Shown one piece after another: positions 21,284 through 29,456 of a stretch of DNA of 29,456 nt. This stretch comes from Deinococcus piscis (GTDB lineage: Bacteria > Deinococcota > Deinococci > Deinococcales > Deinococcaceae). The position numbers and the translations under genes are program-made. Every line of letters starts with the position of its first letter. The first letter of the stretch is position 1. The stretch covers positions 1-29,456 of the forward strand of contig NZ_BNAL01000033.1 of assembly GCF_014653275.1 (NCBI RefSeq). Reading direction: 5' to 3'. The notes under the pieces were generated by a model, which searched no databases, was not told the origin of the DNA, and saw only the letters and a list, made by a program, of their open reading frames with translations.

Positions 21284-22690
21284 ATGAATCCTCGCCATGT
21301 CCGGGTGATCAACCTGTTGCCCGCAGCATTTGCGGTGCTGGCCGCCACCTTGGCCCTGAACTTTTTTGGTCAGGTCACCACGTCGCTGCTGGCTGTGACG
21401 TTGGCGGTCCTGCTGGCCTCGGCCCTGAACCCGGTGGCCCGTTTCTTCGAGCGCTGGATACCACGCAGTGCAGCGGCCATCCTGACCGTGTTGCTGCTCT
21501 TGGGCGGGATTCTGGGCCTGGGTGCGCTGGCGCTGCCGCCGATTGTGGGGCAGCTGTCGGGGCTGGTGGACAACCTCCCGGGCACGGTGGGCGAAGCGCA
21601 GGTTCAGCTGGAAAAGCTGGCCCAGCGCTATCCGCAGCTGGCTCCGTTGGTGCAGCCGGAGCGGGTGGGGCAGTTTCAGGCCCAGCTGACCGAGTGGCTG
21701 AGCGCTTCCGCCGGGTCGCTGCTGGACTGGGCCGCGCGGGCCGTCGGGCTGATCTTTACCGGTGTGGTCACGTTGGTCATGGTCATTTTTGTGCTGAGCA
21801 ATCCCGCGCCGCTGATCGGCGGCGTGCTGGGCGCCTTCCCGCCCGAACACCGCATGAAGGCCACCCGCACCCTGGCGCAGATTCTGGTGCAGATGGGGGC
21901 CTGGGGACGCGCCACCCTGACCATCATGCTGGCGACTGGCGTGATTATGGCGACTGGGCTGTATTTCCTGGGCGTCGAGAACTGGCTGGTGTTCGGGGTG
22001 CTTTCCGCGCTGGGCGAACTGATTCCCAACGTCGGCCCCATCCTGGCGGGGATTCCGCCGGTCCTCTTCACAGCCATTGACGACCCCCAGAAGGCCATCT
22101 ACGTTGCTGTCTTCGCTGTTGTCTTTCAGCAGCTGGAAAGCTATATCCTGGCCCCCTTTTTGCTGGGGGGCGCTGGGCGGATGCATCCGCTGTCGGTCAC
22201 GGTGGGCGTGCTGCTGTTTGGCAGTGTATTCGGCATTGTGGGCGCGTTTCTGACCGTGCCCTTCCTGATCGTGATCAAGGCGGTGTACGAGTACTTCTAT
22301 TTGGCGGGCAACACCCGGCCCGAGGTGACGGATGAGGTGGCCCAGGCCCTGATTCGCGGCGATGTGGGCGAGGAGATGGAGCGCGAACAGGAGCGCGAGG
22401 ACATCCTGAGAGAGCAGCGCGAAAAAGCGGCCAAAGCTGAAGCTGAAGCCAAAAAAGCCCAGACCGGGAATGACAAAAAGCTGTCCATGCAGGAGGTGGA
22501 AGAGTTGCTGGACTCAGAAGTGGTGGGGCGGGGTGCCGAAAGTGGCGCGGTCCCAGCCGTCCAGGTGATTTCGAGTCAGCCAGTGGCCGGGCAACCAGAG
22601 GCTGGGCAATTAGAGATTGGGCAAGCGGGAGAACCTGCTGCGTCAGATGAGCCTGACGCGCAGGAGCCAGTGCAGCCGCGCCGCTTCTGA
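21284..22690 (+). CDS. AI-2E family transporter (permease)
   Basis: The 468-aa membrane protein belongs to the AI-2E/PerM/YdiK exporter family. It has a first helix pair at about 9-45, a soluble amphipathic segment (about 85-150), then helices including WAARAVGLIFTGVVTLVMVIFVL and LVFGVLSALGELIPNVGPILAGIPPVLFTA, and FAVVFQQLESYILAPFLLGG. The NVGP and QQLESYILAP blocks are family hallmarks. The substrate cannot be predicted. From about 345 the protein has a charged coiled-coil extension (REQEREDILREQREKAAKAE) and a tail with a 15-bp repeat (GQxEx three times, 22589-22633). There is no ribosome site. CAAGAT ends seven bases before the ATG, so it may also be leaderless. Confidence 0.88.
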   Translation: MNPRHVRVINLLPAAFAVLAATLALNFFGQVTTSLLAVTLAVLLASALNPVARFFERWIPRSAAAILTVLLLLGGILGLGALALPPIVGQLSGLVDNLPGTVGEAQVQLEKLAQRYPQLAPLVQPERVGQFQAQLTEWLSASAGSLLDWAARAVGLIFTGVVTLVMVIFVLSNPAPLIGGVLGAFPPEHRMKATRTLAQILVQMGAWGRATLTIMLATGVIMATGLYFLGVENWLVFGVLSALGELIPNVGPILAGIPPVLFTAIDDPQKAIYVAVFAVVFQQLESYILAPFLLGGAGRMHPLSVTVGVLLFGSVFGIVGAFLTVPFLIVIKAVYEYFYLAGNTRPEVTDEVAQALIRGDVGEEMEREQEREDILREQREKAAKAEAEAKKAQTGNDKKLSMQEVEELLDSEVVGRGAESGAVPAVQVISSQPVAGQPEAGQLEIGQAGEPAASDEPDAQEPVQPRRF

Positions 22691-22717
22691 AGCGGGCCGC
22701 GGCCAAGCCAAAGAGGC

Positions 22718-22746
22718 GGGCGGGACTCTGCACTGGAGTCCCGCCC
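22718..22746. terminator. Terminator between the AI-2E-type gene and the phosphate operon
   Basis: GGGCGGGACTC (22718-22728) and GAGTCCCGCCC (22736-22746) form a perfect 11-bp stem with a seven-base loop between converging genes. A short ATTTCC tail follows. Confidence 0.85.
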
Positions 22747-22798
22747 ATTTCCTTGCTCAGATCAAGTGGTTGCCTAGAGGCAGCCCGGCAGCAGGGAC

Positions 22799-23794
22799 TC
22801 AGTTGAACAGATGAATCAGCCGGTAGACAGCCCAGCCCAGTGCCAGGCAGGTCGGAATGGTAAAAATCCAGGCCTGCACGATTTTGCCCGCGACCTGCCA
22901 CTTCACTTTTTTGAAGCCTTTGGTGGTGCCCACGCCCATGATGGAGCTCGAAATGGTGTGGGTGGTGCTCACCGGAATGCCCAGCGTGGAGGCCCCGTCA
23001 ATAATGAGTGCAGCGCTCGTTTCGGCCACGAAGCCGTCCACGGGTTTGAGGTCCACCACCTTGAATCCCATCGTCTTGATGATGCGCCAGCCGCCCATGG
23101 CGGTGCCCAGACCCATGGCTGTGGCGGCGGACAGAATCACCCACAGCGGCACATGGTCGTACTGCGTGCCGAAGTAGGCACTCAGCGCGAAGGTAATGAT
23201 ACCCATGGTCTTTTGGGCGTCGTTGCGGCCATGCGAGTAGGCCATGAACGCCGCGCTCAGGATTTGCAGCACCCGGAAATTGCGGGTGACGGCGGCAGGT
23301 TTCATCCAGCGCAAAAAGAGCCACGACACGATGGCCATCAGGATGATGGGGGTGATAAAGCCCAGGACCGGGCTATAAAACAGGCCCTGCAAGGTCTTGA
23401 CGACGCCTTTGGGAATGATGATGTCCCAGCCGCCCGCCGCGACTCCGGCCCCCACCAGGCTGAAAATCAGCGCGTGGCTGGAGCTGCTGGGCAGTCCTTT
23501 CCACCAGGTAAACAGGTTCCAGATGATGGCGCTGATCAGGGCCGCCCCGACCAGTTCCAGCGTGGCGTATTCCTGCGGCACGATGTCCGAGCTGATGGTC
23601 TTGGCGACGGCGGTGCCGGTGAGTGCGCCCACCACGTTCAGCACCGCCGCCATGGCGATGGCCTGCTGCGGTGTCAGCACGCGGGTGGCAACCGAGGTGG
23701 CGATGGCGTTGGCAGTGTCGTGAAAGCCGTTGATAAAGTCGAAAATCAGCGCCAGCGTAACGATGGCGATCAGGCCGAGAAGTGCCGCGTCCAT
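22799..23794 (-). CDS. Low-affinity inorganic phosphate transporter (Pit family)
   Basis: Pit proteins import phosphate (as a metal complex) using the proton or sodium gradient. The 331-aa protein is nearly all membrane helices. It carries the duplicated Pit signatures GFHDTANAIATSVAT (about 23-37) and YSHGRNDAQKTMG, as well as PSSSSHALIFSLVGAG and GIPVSTTHTISSSIMG. Length is typical of the short bacterial members. AGGGGAGC overlaps the stop of the upstream PhoU-like gene and serves as ribosome site. The 13-bp gap shows the two are one operon. The PhoU-like partner is the usual companion of such transporters. Confidence 0.95.
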   Translation of the reverse strand: MDAALLGLIAIVTLALIFDFINGFHDTANAIATSVATRVLTPQQAIAMAAVLNVVGALTGTAVAKTISSDIVPQEYATLELVGAALISAIIWNLFTWWKGLPSSSSHALIFSLVGAGVAAGGWDIIIPKGVVKTLQGLFYSPVLGFITPIILMAIVSWLFLRWMKPAAVTRNFRVLQILSAAFMAYSHGRNDAQKTMGIITFALSAYFGTQYDHVPLWVILSAATAMGLGTAMGGWRIIKTMGFKVVDLKPVDGFVAETSAALIIDGASTLGIPVSTTHTISSSIMGVGTTKGFKKVKWQVAGKIVQAWIFTIPTCLALGWAVYRLIHLFN

Positions 23795-23807
23795 GTTGCA
23801 GCTCCCC

Positions 23808-24443
23808 TTACGCGTTCTTCAGCAGGATATGTTCGACCGTCTTGGCGACCCGCTGCGCCTGATCGGTGGCGTTTTCCAGCAGCTCTACGATCTCGCCGGA
23901 GCGCATCGCCAGAATCATCTGCGGCACCTCGGTCACGCCGGTATACAGGTTCCGTGCGACCTCGTCACCAATCGTGTCGGCGTCGTCTTCCAGGCGGCGA
24001 ATCTGGGCCGACAGCTCGCGCAGCTGCCCAACTTGCCGGGGGTCTTCGATCATCGGCAGGCCCTGGGCCAGCAAGGCGCACTGCTGCTCCAGAATGCGGG
24101 CCAGCTGCGCCATATGCGGCAGTGGCTGCTCAATTCCGTAGAGGCTCAGCTTGAGGGCGGCTTCCTCCATGTCGTCAACCAGGTCATCCAGTTCGTTGTT
24201 GAGCGACAGGATGTCTTCGCGGTCAAACGGCACGATGAACGACTCGGCCAGCAAGTTGGTCAGCTCGCCTGCAATGCGGTCCCCTTCATGCTCCAGGTCC
24301 AGCACGCGCTGAACTTTGCGCTCCACATCGGTGTAGTTCTCCAGCAGGTCCACCAGGGCCTGGGCAGTGGCGTGGGCGTTGCTTGCACTTTCGGCAAACT
24401 TGGCCGCGAATTTCGGATTTTGTGGCATGAATTTAGACAGCAT
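23808..24443 (-). CDS. PhoU-like DUF47 family protein
   Basis: This is a 211-aa all-helical protein of the DUF47/PhoU-like (YkaA) family that usually accompanies Pit transporters and may regulate them. Visible family features are the repeated acidic helices LEHEGDRIAGELTNLL and LEDDADTIGDEVARNLY, which fit the E/DxxxD metal-binding positions of PhoU-type bundles, and NNELDDLVDDMEEAALKL. The start at 24443 has TAGGAGACT as ribosome site and an upstream promoter (ATGACA, 18 bases, CATACT). It is the first gene of the phosphate operon. Confidence 0.93.
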   Translation of the reverse strand: MLSKFMPQNPKFAAKFAESASNAHATAQALVDLLENYTDVERKVQRVLDLEHEGDRIAGELTNLLAESFIVPFDREDILSLNNELDDLVDDMEEAALKLSLYGIEQPLPHMAQLARILEQQCALLAQGLPMIEDPRQVGQLRELSAQIRRLEDDADTIGDEVARNLYTGVTEVPQMILAMRSGEIVELLENATDQAQRVAKTVEHILLKNA

Positions 24444-24465
24444 CGTTGAGTCTCCTAACCGGTCC

Positions 24466-24495
24466 AGTATGTCAGGGGAATGTCAGCTGTGTCAT
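24466..24495 (-). promoter_or_regulatory. Promoter of the phosphate operon with PHO-box-like repeats
   Basis: On the minus strand ATGACA (24495-24490) and CATACT (24471-24466) are 18 bases apart. On the plus strand ATGTCAG occurs at 24469-24475 and again at 24480-24486, 11 bases apart, which is the spacing of E. coli PHO boxes. Another TGTCA occurs at 24490-24494 but out of phase. Control by phosphate is therefore possible but unproven. Confidence 0.45.
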
Positions 24496-24660
24496 GTGGA
24501 AGGCGGTGGCCCTCGCCGCGCTCAGGTACCGTTTCGCAGACTGACGAGCTAAAGGCGGGAGGGACGATAGAGAGAAGGGCTAGCCTACCTTCGCCTGCCG
24601 CACCCTCACGTAGTGATGACAATGCCGAATTCGAAGTGAGATGACAAATATACTCAGTAA
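24496..24660 (+). promoter_or_regulatory. Gap before the AT-rich gene, with TATACT promoter box
   Basis: No gene is seen. The GC-rich part gives way to AT-rich DNA near 24620. TATACT (24649-24654) is followed by six bases and the ATG at 24661, again the leaderless pattern. A palindrome CGAATTCG lies a little upstream. No -35 box is convincing. Confidence 0.45.
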
Positions 24661-25191
24661 ATGCGAAAAAGCTGGAAAACCCTAATATGCTTCATAATGT
24701 GCCTGAGTGCCTGTGCGCCTGCTCAGGCCGATGTTCGGAAACTGGCTGTGCCATCCGCACCTTTACCATCAGGCAACTGCACTTCGTTAGAAGCGCAACA
24801 GGTACTCGATAGATTGATTTCCCTGACTAAAGGGCGAGAATCCAAAACGAAATTGGTACTGAGGACACCGACCACATTAACCTTTGACAGGTTTTCTCCC
24901 CAGCCCGAGATTGAAGTGAACTATGTTGCGAGCTCTGGCTGCCCGGTGCTACGAGCTAAACAGGTTTATGAATCACCGGGCGTCATGACCAACTTTGAAC
25001 CAGTGCGCCTCTGGAATCTACGCGAAGGTAGTCAAATTCAAGTGGTTGGGGAAATGCAGAATTATGTCCTGCAAAATCAACTTATTCTCAGAAATTCTAT
25101 TACCCTAAACCAGATAGACGACTGGTGGATAAGTTTTTTAAATGATGGCACGAAGTTAAGGGGCCAAATATCTAGTTTTTGGAATCCTTGA
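24661..25191 (+). CDS. Orphan AT-rich lipoprotein, unknown function
   Basis: The 176-aa protein has a lipoprotein signal (CFIMCLSAC, acylated Cys18). After cleavage it is a mixed alpha/beta protein of about 158 residues with two cysteines (NCTSLEAQQVL and SSGCPVL) that may form a disulfide. No family is recognised. Base composition is clearly different from its neighbours: 25081-25140 has 20 G/C of 60, while the surrounding genes are strongly GC-rich, and codons such as TTA, ATA and AGA are common. This points to recent acquisition or a strongly relaxed gene. The start has TATACT six bases upstream. A hairpin follows 17 bases after the stop. Confidence 0.75.
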   Translation: MRKSWKTLICFIMCLSACAPAQADVRKLAVPSAPLPSGNCTSLEAQQVLDRLISLTKGRESKTKLVLRTPTTLTFDRFSPQPEIEVNYVASSGCPVLRAKQVYESPGVMTNFEPVRLWNLREGSQIQVVGEMQNYVLQNQLILRNSITLNQIDDWWISFLNDGTKLRGQISSFWNP

Positions 25192-25208
25192 AATTTTCGG
25201 CAAAGTAT

Positions 25209-25249
25209 AAATGGAGCGGGTGATATTGATTATCTTGCCCTCTCCATTT
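25209..25249 (+). terminator. Hairpin after the AT-rich lipoprotein gene
   Basis: AAATGGAG-c-GGG (25209-25220) pairs with CCC-t-CTCCATTT (25238-25249), 11 pairs with one mismatch. An inner GATA/TATC pair is also possible. There is no clear T run, so it may stop transcription only partly. Confidence 0.6.
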
Positions 25250-25429
25250 CCGGTTTACTACTCTTCTAATTTATCTTAGTTAAGCTTGGAATCATGTACC
25301 CCATACTACTACGATAGACCCTTCAAGTTTCTTCAAAAAAGACTCTGAATCTCTTCGCATGACACCATATAAGCATTATTTGTCATTTCTAATCGCGTGT
25401 TGCCAAAATAAGTTAACTGCAAGCCATAT
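25250..25429. other. AT-rich gap with no gene
   Basis: About 180 bases with no convincing gene on either strand. An open frame starting at 25359 runs into the antisense of the dehydrogenase gene and is probably chance. The AT-rich character ends abruptly near the dehydrogenase stop at 25430, as expected for an inserted block. Confidence 0.6.
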
Positions 25430-26611
<1,182 letters not shown>

Positions 26612-26631
26612 ACGAGTTACCTCCGGTAACG

Positions 26632-26702
26632 GTCTAAGAGTATGTGAGTTGAAGGGTCTAAGGCATTCGGGAGTCGGAGAGTCTAAGGGAGTCGGTCTGA
26701 GG
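26632..26702 (+). repeat. Octamer tandem repeat (second tract)
   Basis: Plus-strand units of about 8 bases include GTCTAAGA (26632), GTATGTGA (26640), GTTGAAGG (26648), GTCTAAGG (26656), GTCGGAGA (26673), GTCTAAGG (26681) and GTCTGAGG (26695), with two slips of phase. GTCTAAGG and GTCTGAGG are also present, read on the minus strand, in the tract at 1859-1890. It occupies half of the gap between the two acyl-CoA genes. Confidence 0.8.
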
Positions 26703-26756
26703 TCTTTTCATGCGACTGTGAGCCCCTGCAACCAATCCACGCCCAGCAAAGAGAAA

Positions 26757-28436
26757 TCAAACTTGAAATACACCAACTTTGAATTCCTCCTGGCGCGGAT
26801 TCTGGGCGCAGGCTTCCAGGGCGCGAATCAGCCGCTCACGGGTGTCATTCGGCTCAATGATTTCGTCCACCCACAGGCGGGCGGCGGCGTAGCGGGGGTC
26901 GAGTTCGGTGTCGTACTTGGCTTTGACCTCGTCGTACAGGCGCTGCAACTCCTCATCGTCGGGTTCAAAGCCGCCCCGCTTCAGGGCCGCCAGCTGGATG
27001 TCCAGCAAGGTCTTGGCCGCTGCGTTGCCGCTCATCACGGCGTACTTGGCGCTGGGCCACGCGAAGATGAAGCGCGGGCCATACGCTTTGCCGTTCATGG
27101 CGTAGTTGCCCGCCCCGAAACTGCCGCCAGTAATGATGGTGATTTTGGGCACCACACTGTTGCTGACGGCATTGACCAACTTGGCTCCCCGGCGGATGAT
27201 GCCTTCTTGCTCGGAGTCGCGGCCCACCATAAAGCCAGTCACGTCGCTCAGAAAGACCAGCGGCACGCCTGCTTGGTTGGCGTCCAAGATGAACCGCGCG
27301 GCTTTGTCGGCACTGTCGCCGTAAATGACCCCGCCCACCTCGATGCGGGTGGTCAGGCCCGGTACGCCGCCCGCTTTCATTTTTTTCTTGATGACGGTGC
27401 GCTGGTTCGCCACGAACGCCGCCGGAAAGCCGCCCACCCGCGCAAATCCGCAGACGATGCTTTCGCCATAGTCGGGCTTGAACTCATGGAATTCCCCGCC
27501 GTCCACAAGGGCCGCAATCAGCTCGCGCACGTCGTAGGTTTTGGAGCCGTCAAAGCCTACCAAGTCGGTCAGGTCACGTTCCTGTGGAGACGGGATTTGC
27601 CCGGCGGGGGTGCGGCGGCGGGCAAAAGGAGCCAGGTCGCCCTGGGCGTACAGCCCGGCCAGCGAGCGAATGCGCCGCAGGGCACTCGCGTCGTCCGGCT
27701 CCTTGTAGTCCACCGTACCGGCGATGCTGGCGTGCATCTCGGCACCGCCGAGGTCTTCGGAGTCCACCACTTGACCGATGGCCGCCCTCACCAGCGCCGG
27801 GCCAGCCAGGTATAGCCCGGAGCCTTCGGTCATGATGAGCGTGTCGCACATCACTGGCAAATAGGCCCCGCCCGCCACACAGTTGCCCATGATGGCGGCA
27901 ATCTGCGGAATGCCCTGCGCCGACATCCGGGCATTCAGATAAAATACCCGCCCGAAGTCGTCCTGGTCGGGGAAAATCTCGTCTTGCATCGGCAGATAAA
28001 CACCGGCACTGTCCACCAGATAGGCGGTAGGCAGGTGGTTTTCGAGCGCGATGGTCTGCGCCCGGATCACCTTTTTGGCCGTGATGGGAAAGAAGGCCCC
28101 GGCCTTGACGGTGGCGTCGTTGGCGACGATCATCCAGGGCCGCCCGCCAATCTGTCCGATGCCGGTGACGGTGCCGCCGCTGGGGCAGCCGCCCACATCT
28201 TCATACATGCCCCAGCCAGCGAAGGTCATCAGCTCGTCAAACTCGCTGCCCTCATCTACCAGCTGGCGAATGCGCTCGCGGGCCGTCAGGCGGCCCTTGT
28301 CATGCTGTCGCTGCTGCGCTCCCCGCCCGCCCCCCGCCCGCATCTGCTCGGCGCTGCTGTGCCACTCTTGCAGCGCTTCCGGCCATGACGCGGACAAAGG
28401 CTGCACGGCCCCTGCGCCCGAAGTATCTGATTTCAT
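26757..28436 (-). CDS. Acyl-CoA carboxylase carboxyltransferase subunit (methylcrotonyl-CoA carboxylase beta type)
   Basis: This subunit transfers the carboxyl group from carboxybiotin to an acyl-CoA. The 559-aa protein has the two crotonase-like halves of the family: N-terminal ARERIRQLVDEGSEFDEL...SGGTVTGIGQIGGRPWMIVANDATVKAGAFFP and PQIAAIMGNCVAGGAYLPVMCDT, then C-terminal PLVFLSDVTGFMVGRDSEQEGIIRRGAKLVNAVSN, ITGGSFGAGNYAMNGKAYGPRFIFAWPSA. These blocks fit methylcrotonyl-CoA carboxylase beta best; geranyl-CoA or other substrates cannot be excluded. The biotin-carrier/carboxylase alpha subunit is not in the window. A TACACT box ends 10 bases before the start. It links to birA and bioY through its need for biotin. 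Confidence 0.93.
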   Translation of the reverse strand: MKSDTSGAGAVQPLSASWPEALQEWHSSAEQMRAGGGRGAQQRQHDKGRLTARERIRQLVDEGSEFDELMTFAGWGMYEDVGGCPSGGTVTGIGQIGGRPWMIVANDATVKAGAFFPITAKKVIRAQTIALENHLPTAYLVDSAGVYLPMQDEIFPDQDDFGRVFYLNARMSAQGIPQIAAIMGNCVAGGAYLPVMCDTLIMTEGSGLYLAGPALVRAAIGQVVDSEDLGGAEMHASIAGTVDYKEPDDASALRRIRSLAGLYAQGDLAPFARRRTPAGQIPSPQERDLTDLVGFDGSKTYDVRELIAALVDGGEFHEFKPDYGESIVCGFARVGGFPAAFVANQRTVIKKKMKAGGVPGLTTRIEVGGVIYGDSADKAARFILDANQAGVPLVFLSDVTGFMVGRDSEQEGIIRRGAKLVNAVSNSVVPKITIITGGSFGAGNYAMNGKAYGPRFIFAWPSAKYAVMSGNAAAKTLLDIQLAALKRGGFEPDDEELQRLYDEVKAKYDTELDPRYAAARLWVDEIIEPNDTRERLIRALEACAQNPRQEEFKVGVFQV

Positions 28437-28446
28437 GTGTAAAGCG

Positions 28447-28452
28447 AGTGTA
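28447..28452 (-). promoter_or_regulatory. -10 box of the carboxylase gene, next to a terminator tail
   Basis: TACACT on the minus strand has TG one base upstream (TGcTACACT, extended -10 form) and ends 10 bases before the ATG at 28436. The T run of the upstream gene's terminator ends three bases before it. Confidence 0.5.
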
Positions 28453-28454
28453 GC

Positions 28455-28493
28455 AAAAAGGCCTACTGGAGCGCTTCGGCTTCTCAGCAGGCC
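28455..28493 (-). terminator. Terminator of the small lipoprotein gene
   Basis: On the minus strand an imperfect stem (GGCCT at the base, then CTG, wobble pairs and GC) closes around a four-base loop (28493-28460), followed by TTTTT (28459-28455). This is a classic factor-independent terminator, 18 bases after the lipoprotein stop. Confidence 0.8.
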
Positions 28494-28511
28494 AGCGGGG
28501 ACGCGCCCTGG

Positions 28512-29159
28512 TCAGCGGCGCAGCAGTTCGGCACCGTTCAGCTGCAACCCGGCGAAATCTGGGCGTGGGTGCTGCGCCTGGGCCGATAGGACGCTGCTGC
28601 TCAGGCGCTGGGCCGCGAGGCGGTTGGCCTCTTCTTGCAGGGCAGCCTGGGCTTCTAGTGAGGCAGGTTTGTCCGTAGATACCTGCACCATGACGAACAG
28701 CCCTTCACTTAGAAGGTTGCCAGCAGTATCGGTAGTCACCGCTCCGCCTTCAAATACAGGGTAGCCCTGGTAGGTCCCCAACTGGTTATCAGCGTCTGCG
28801 GCGATCAGATAGGGTTTGACATTCTCGCTCAAGTCGGCGGTGAAAAAGGCTTCCAAATGTCCGGTTCCAGCGATGGGTCCGAGCAGAGCGCCTCCCTGGC
28901 GGGTCTCGGCTTCGTTGCTGTAAGCTCCGGCGGCTACGCGCCCAAAGTTTCCCTGAAATTCGTCTACGAACGCAGCCACTCCACCTTCCTCAATGATGCC
29001 GTCATAATTCTGGTCGTACGCATAGCCCCATACGCCCTGATACAGCGTCACAGTGGGCTTGGGCGGCGGTGCAGGTGCAGGTTGAGGAGCTGGGTTGCCC
29101 CCGCCACACGCCGTAAGGGCCAGGGTCAGGGTGCCGAGGGCAAATATCATTTTTTTCAT
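28512..29159 (-). CDS. Small lipoprotein, unknown function
   Basis: The 215-aa protein has a lipoprotein signal (MKKMIFALGTLTLALTAC; acylated Cys18) and a Pro/Ala-rich spacer (PAPQPAPAPPPKP). An aromatic, acidic stretch (YQGVWGYAYDQNYDG) follows, then a beta-rich domain and a C-terminal Ala/Gln-rich helix (LEAQAALQEEANRLAAQRL). No family is recognised. The start has TAGGGT ending six bases upstream and no ribosome site, so the transcript is probably leaderless. Another ATG lies three codons on. Confidence 0.75.
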   Translation of the reverse strand: MKKMIFALGTLTLALTACGGGNPAPQPAPAPPPKPTVTLYQGVWGYAYDQNYDGIIEEGGVAAFVDEFQGNFGRVAAGAYSNEAETRQGGALLGPIAGTGHLEAFFTADLSENVKPYLIAADADNQLGTYQGYPVFEGGAVTTDTAGNLLSEGLFVMVQVSTDKPASLEAQAALQEEANRLAAQRLSSSVLSAQAQHPRPDFAGLQLNGAELLRR

Positions 29160-29165
29160 ATCTCT

Positions 29166-29171
29166 ACCCTA
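29166..29171 (-). promoter_or_regulatory. -10 box of the small lipoprotein gene
   Basis: TAGGGT on the minus strand is followed by AGAGAT and the ATG at 29159. The pattern matches the other leaderless starts in the window. Confidence 0.5.
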
Positions 29172-29223
29172 TGTGATTTGCAGGTAGGGTGCTGCACTTT
29201 CTGCGGACCACCTGTTTGTCCAC

Positions 29224-29456
29224 TCAGGCCAGCTCGACCCACAGCGGCCCCTGCGGCCCCAGCGTCAGCCCCGGCAGCGGCGCAGGATTGCCGCTCAGTG
29301 CCCTGAGTGGAGGCAGCGCCGCGAGCATTTCGCTCAGCAGCAGGTTCGCCAGGTGCAGTCCCAGACAGGTGCGCCCACCCCCACCGAACGGTAAGTAGCT
29401 TCCGGGTGTAGATTGCATCATATTGCAATTCCCCAGTTGGCTCCACCAACTGCCCT
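29224..29456 (-). CDS. Cytochrome P450, C-terminal fragment (runs off the window)
   Basis: The reading frame is open to the window edge and ends at 29224. It contains the P450 heme-binding signature FGGGGRTCLG, which holds the cysteine that ligates the heme iron. LHLANLLLSEMLAALPPL follows as the L helix, and the last residues form the usual beta strand. About 77 codons are visible of a protein normally near 400 aa. An in-frame ATG at 29421 lies only a few residues before the heme loop and is not a real start. The substrate is unknown. Confidence 0.88.
   Translation of the reverse strand, partial: GSWWSQLGNCNMMQSTPGSYLPFGGGGRTCLGLHLANLLLSEMLAALPPLRALSGNPAPLPGLTLGPQGPLWVELA

Overview
The window is GC-rich bacterial chromosomal DNA, most likely from a Deinococcus. 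The main reasons are a 17-bp near-palindrome matching the radiation/desiccation response motif (RDRM) upstream of gyrB, many genes that start 6-7 bases after a TAnnnT -10 box with no ribosome site (leaderless mRNAs, typical of Deinococcus), and the gene products themselves. Species cannot be fixed from the sequence alone. It is mostly housekeeping and envelope genes; I see no CRISPR array, prophage, insertion sequence, tRNA or rRNA.

Layout. 1-1.8 kb: birA and bioY (biotin ligation and uptake). 1.9-4.1 kb: gyrB on the minus strand, with a long structured leader and a promoter overlapped by the RDRM. 4.1-7.0 kb: a large von Willebrand A (VWA) lipoprotein coupled to a small membrane protein. 7.1-9.2 kb: a three-LysM/phosphodiester-glycosidase secreted protein and a chloramphenicol-acetyltransferase-like protein. 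9.3-12.7 kb: metG and purB (minus). 12.9-15.3 kb: envelope proteins, namely a LolA-like periplasmic protein, a probable outer-membrane beta-barrel and a divergent LEA-type lipoprotein. 15.3-18.4 kb: queG and a YkgJ-type cysteine-cluster protein (minus), then a GAF-HD protein (plus). 18.6-21.2 kb: ftsW and murD in an overlapping operon. 21.3-24.5 kb: an AI-2E-type permease, facing a PhoU-like/Pit phosphate operon. 24.6-25.4 kb: an AT-rich block with one orphan lipoprotein. 25.4-28.4 kb: an acyl-CoA dehydrogenase and the carboxyltransferase subunit of a biotin-dependent acyl-CoA carboxylase. 28.5-29.5 kb: a small lipoprotein and the C-terminal end of a cytochrome P450 that runs off the window.

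Genes that work together: BirA would biotinylate the biotin-carrier partner (not in the window) of the carboxylase near the right end, and BioY would import the biotin. The acyl-CoA dehydrogenase and carboxylase look like two steps of branched-chain (leucine-type) acyl-CoA breakdown. MurD and FtsW act in successive stages of peptidoglycan synthesis. The PhoU-like/Pit pair forms a phosphate uptake unit.

The most unusual content is non-coding: short tandem repeats of different periods (8 bp at two distant sites, 7 bp, 12 bp and 17/18 bp) placed at gene ends and in promoter regions, a 33-bp divergent gene pair whose two -10 boxes fill the gap, and an internal ribosome site in metG that could release its tRNA-binding domain as a separate protein. 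I did not find a clearly new defence or mobile system. The least explained coding unit is the VWA lipoprotein/membrane protein pair.
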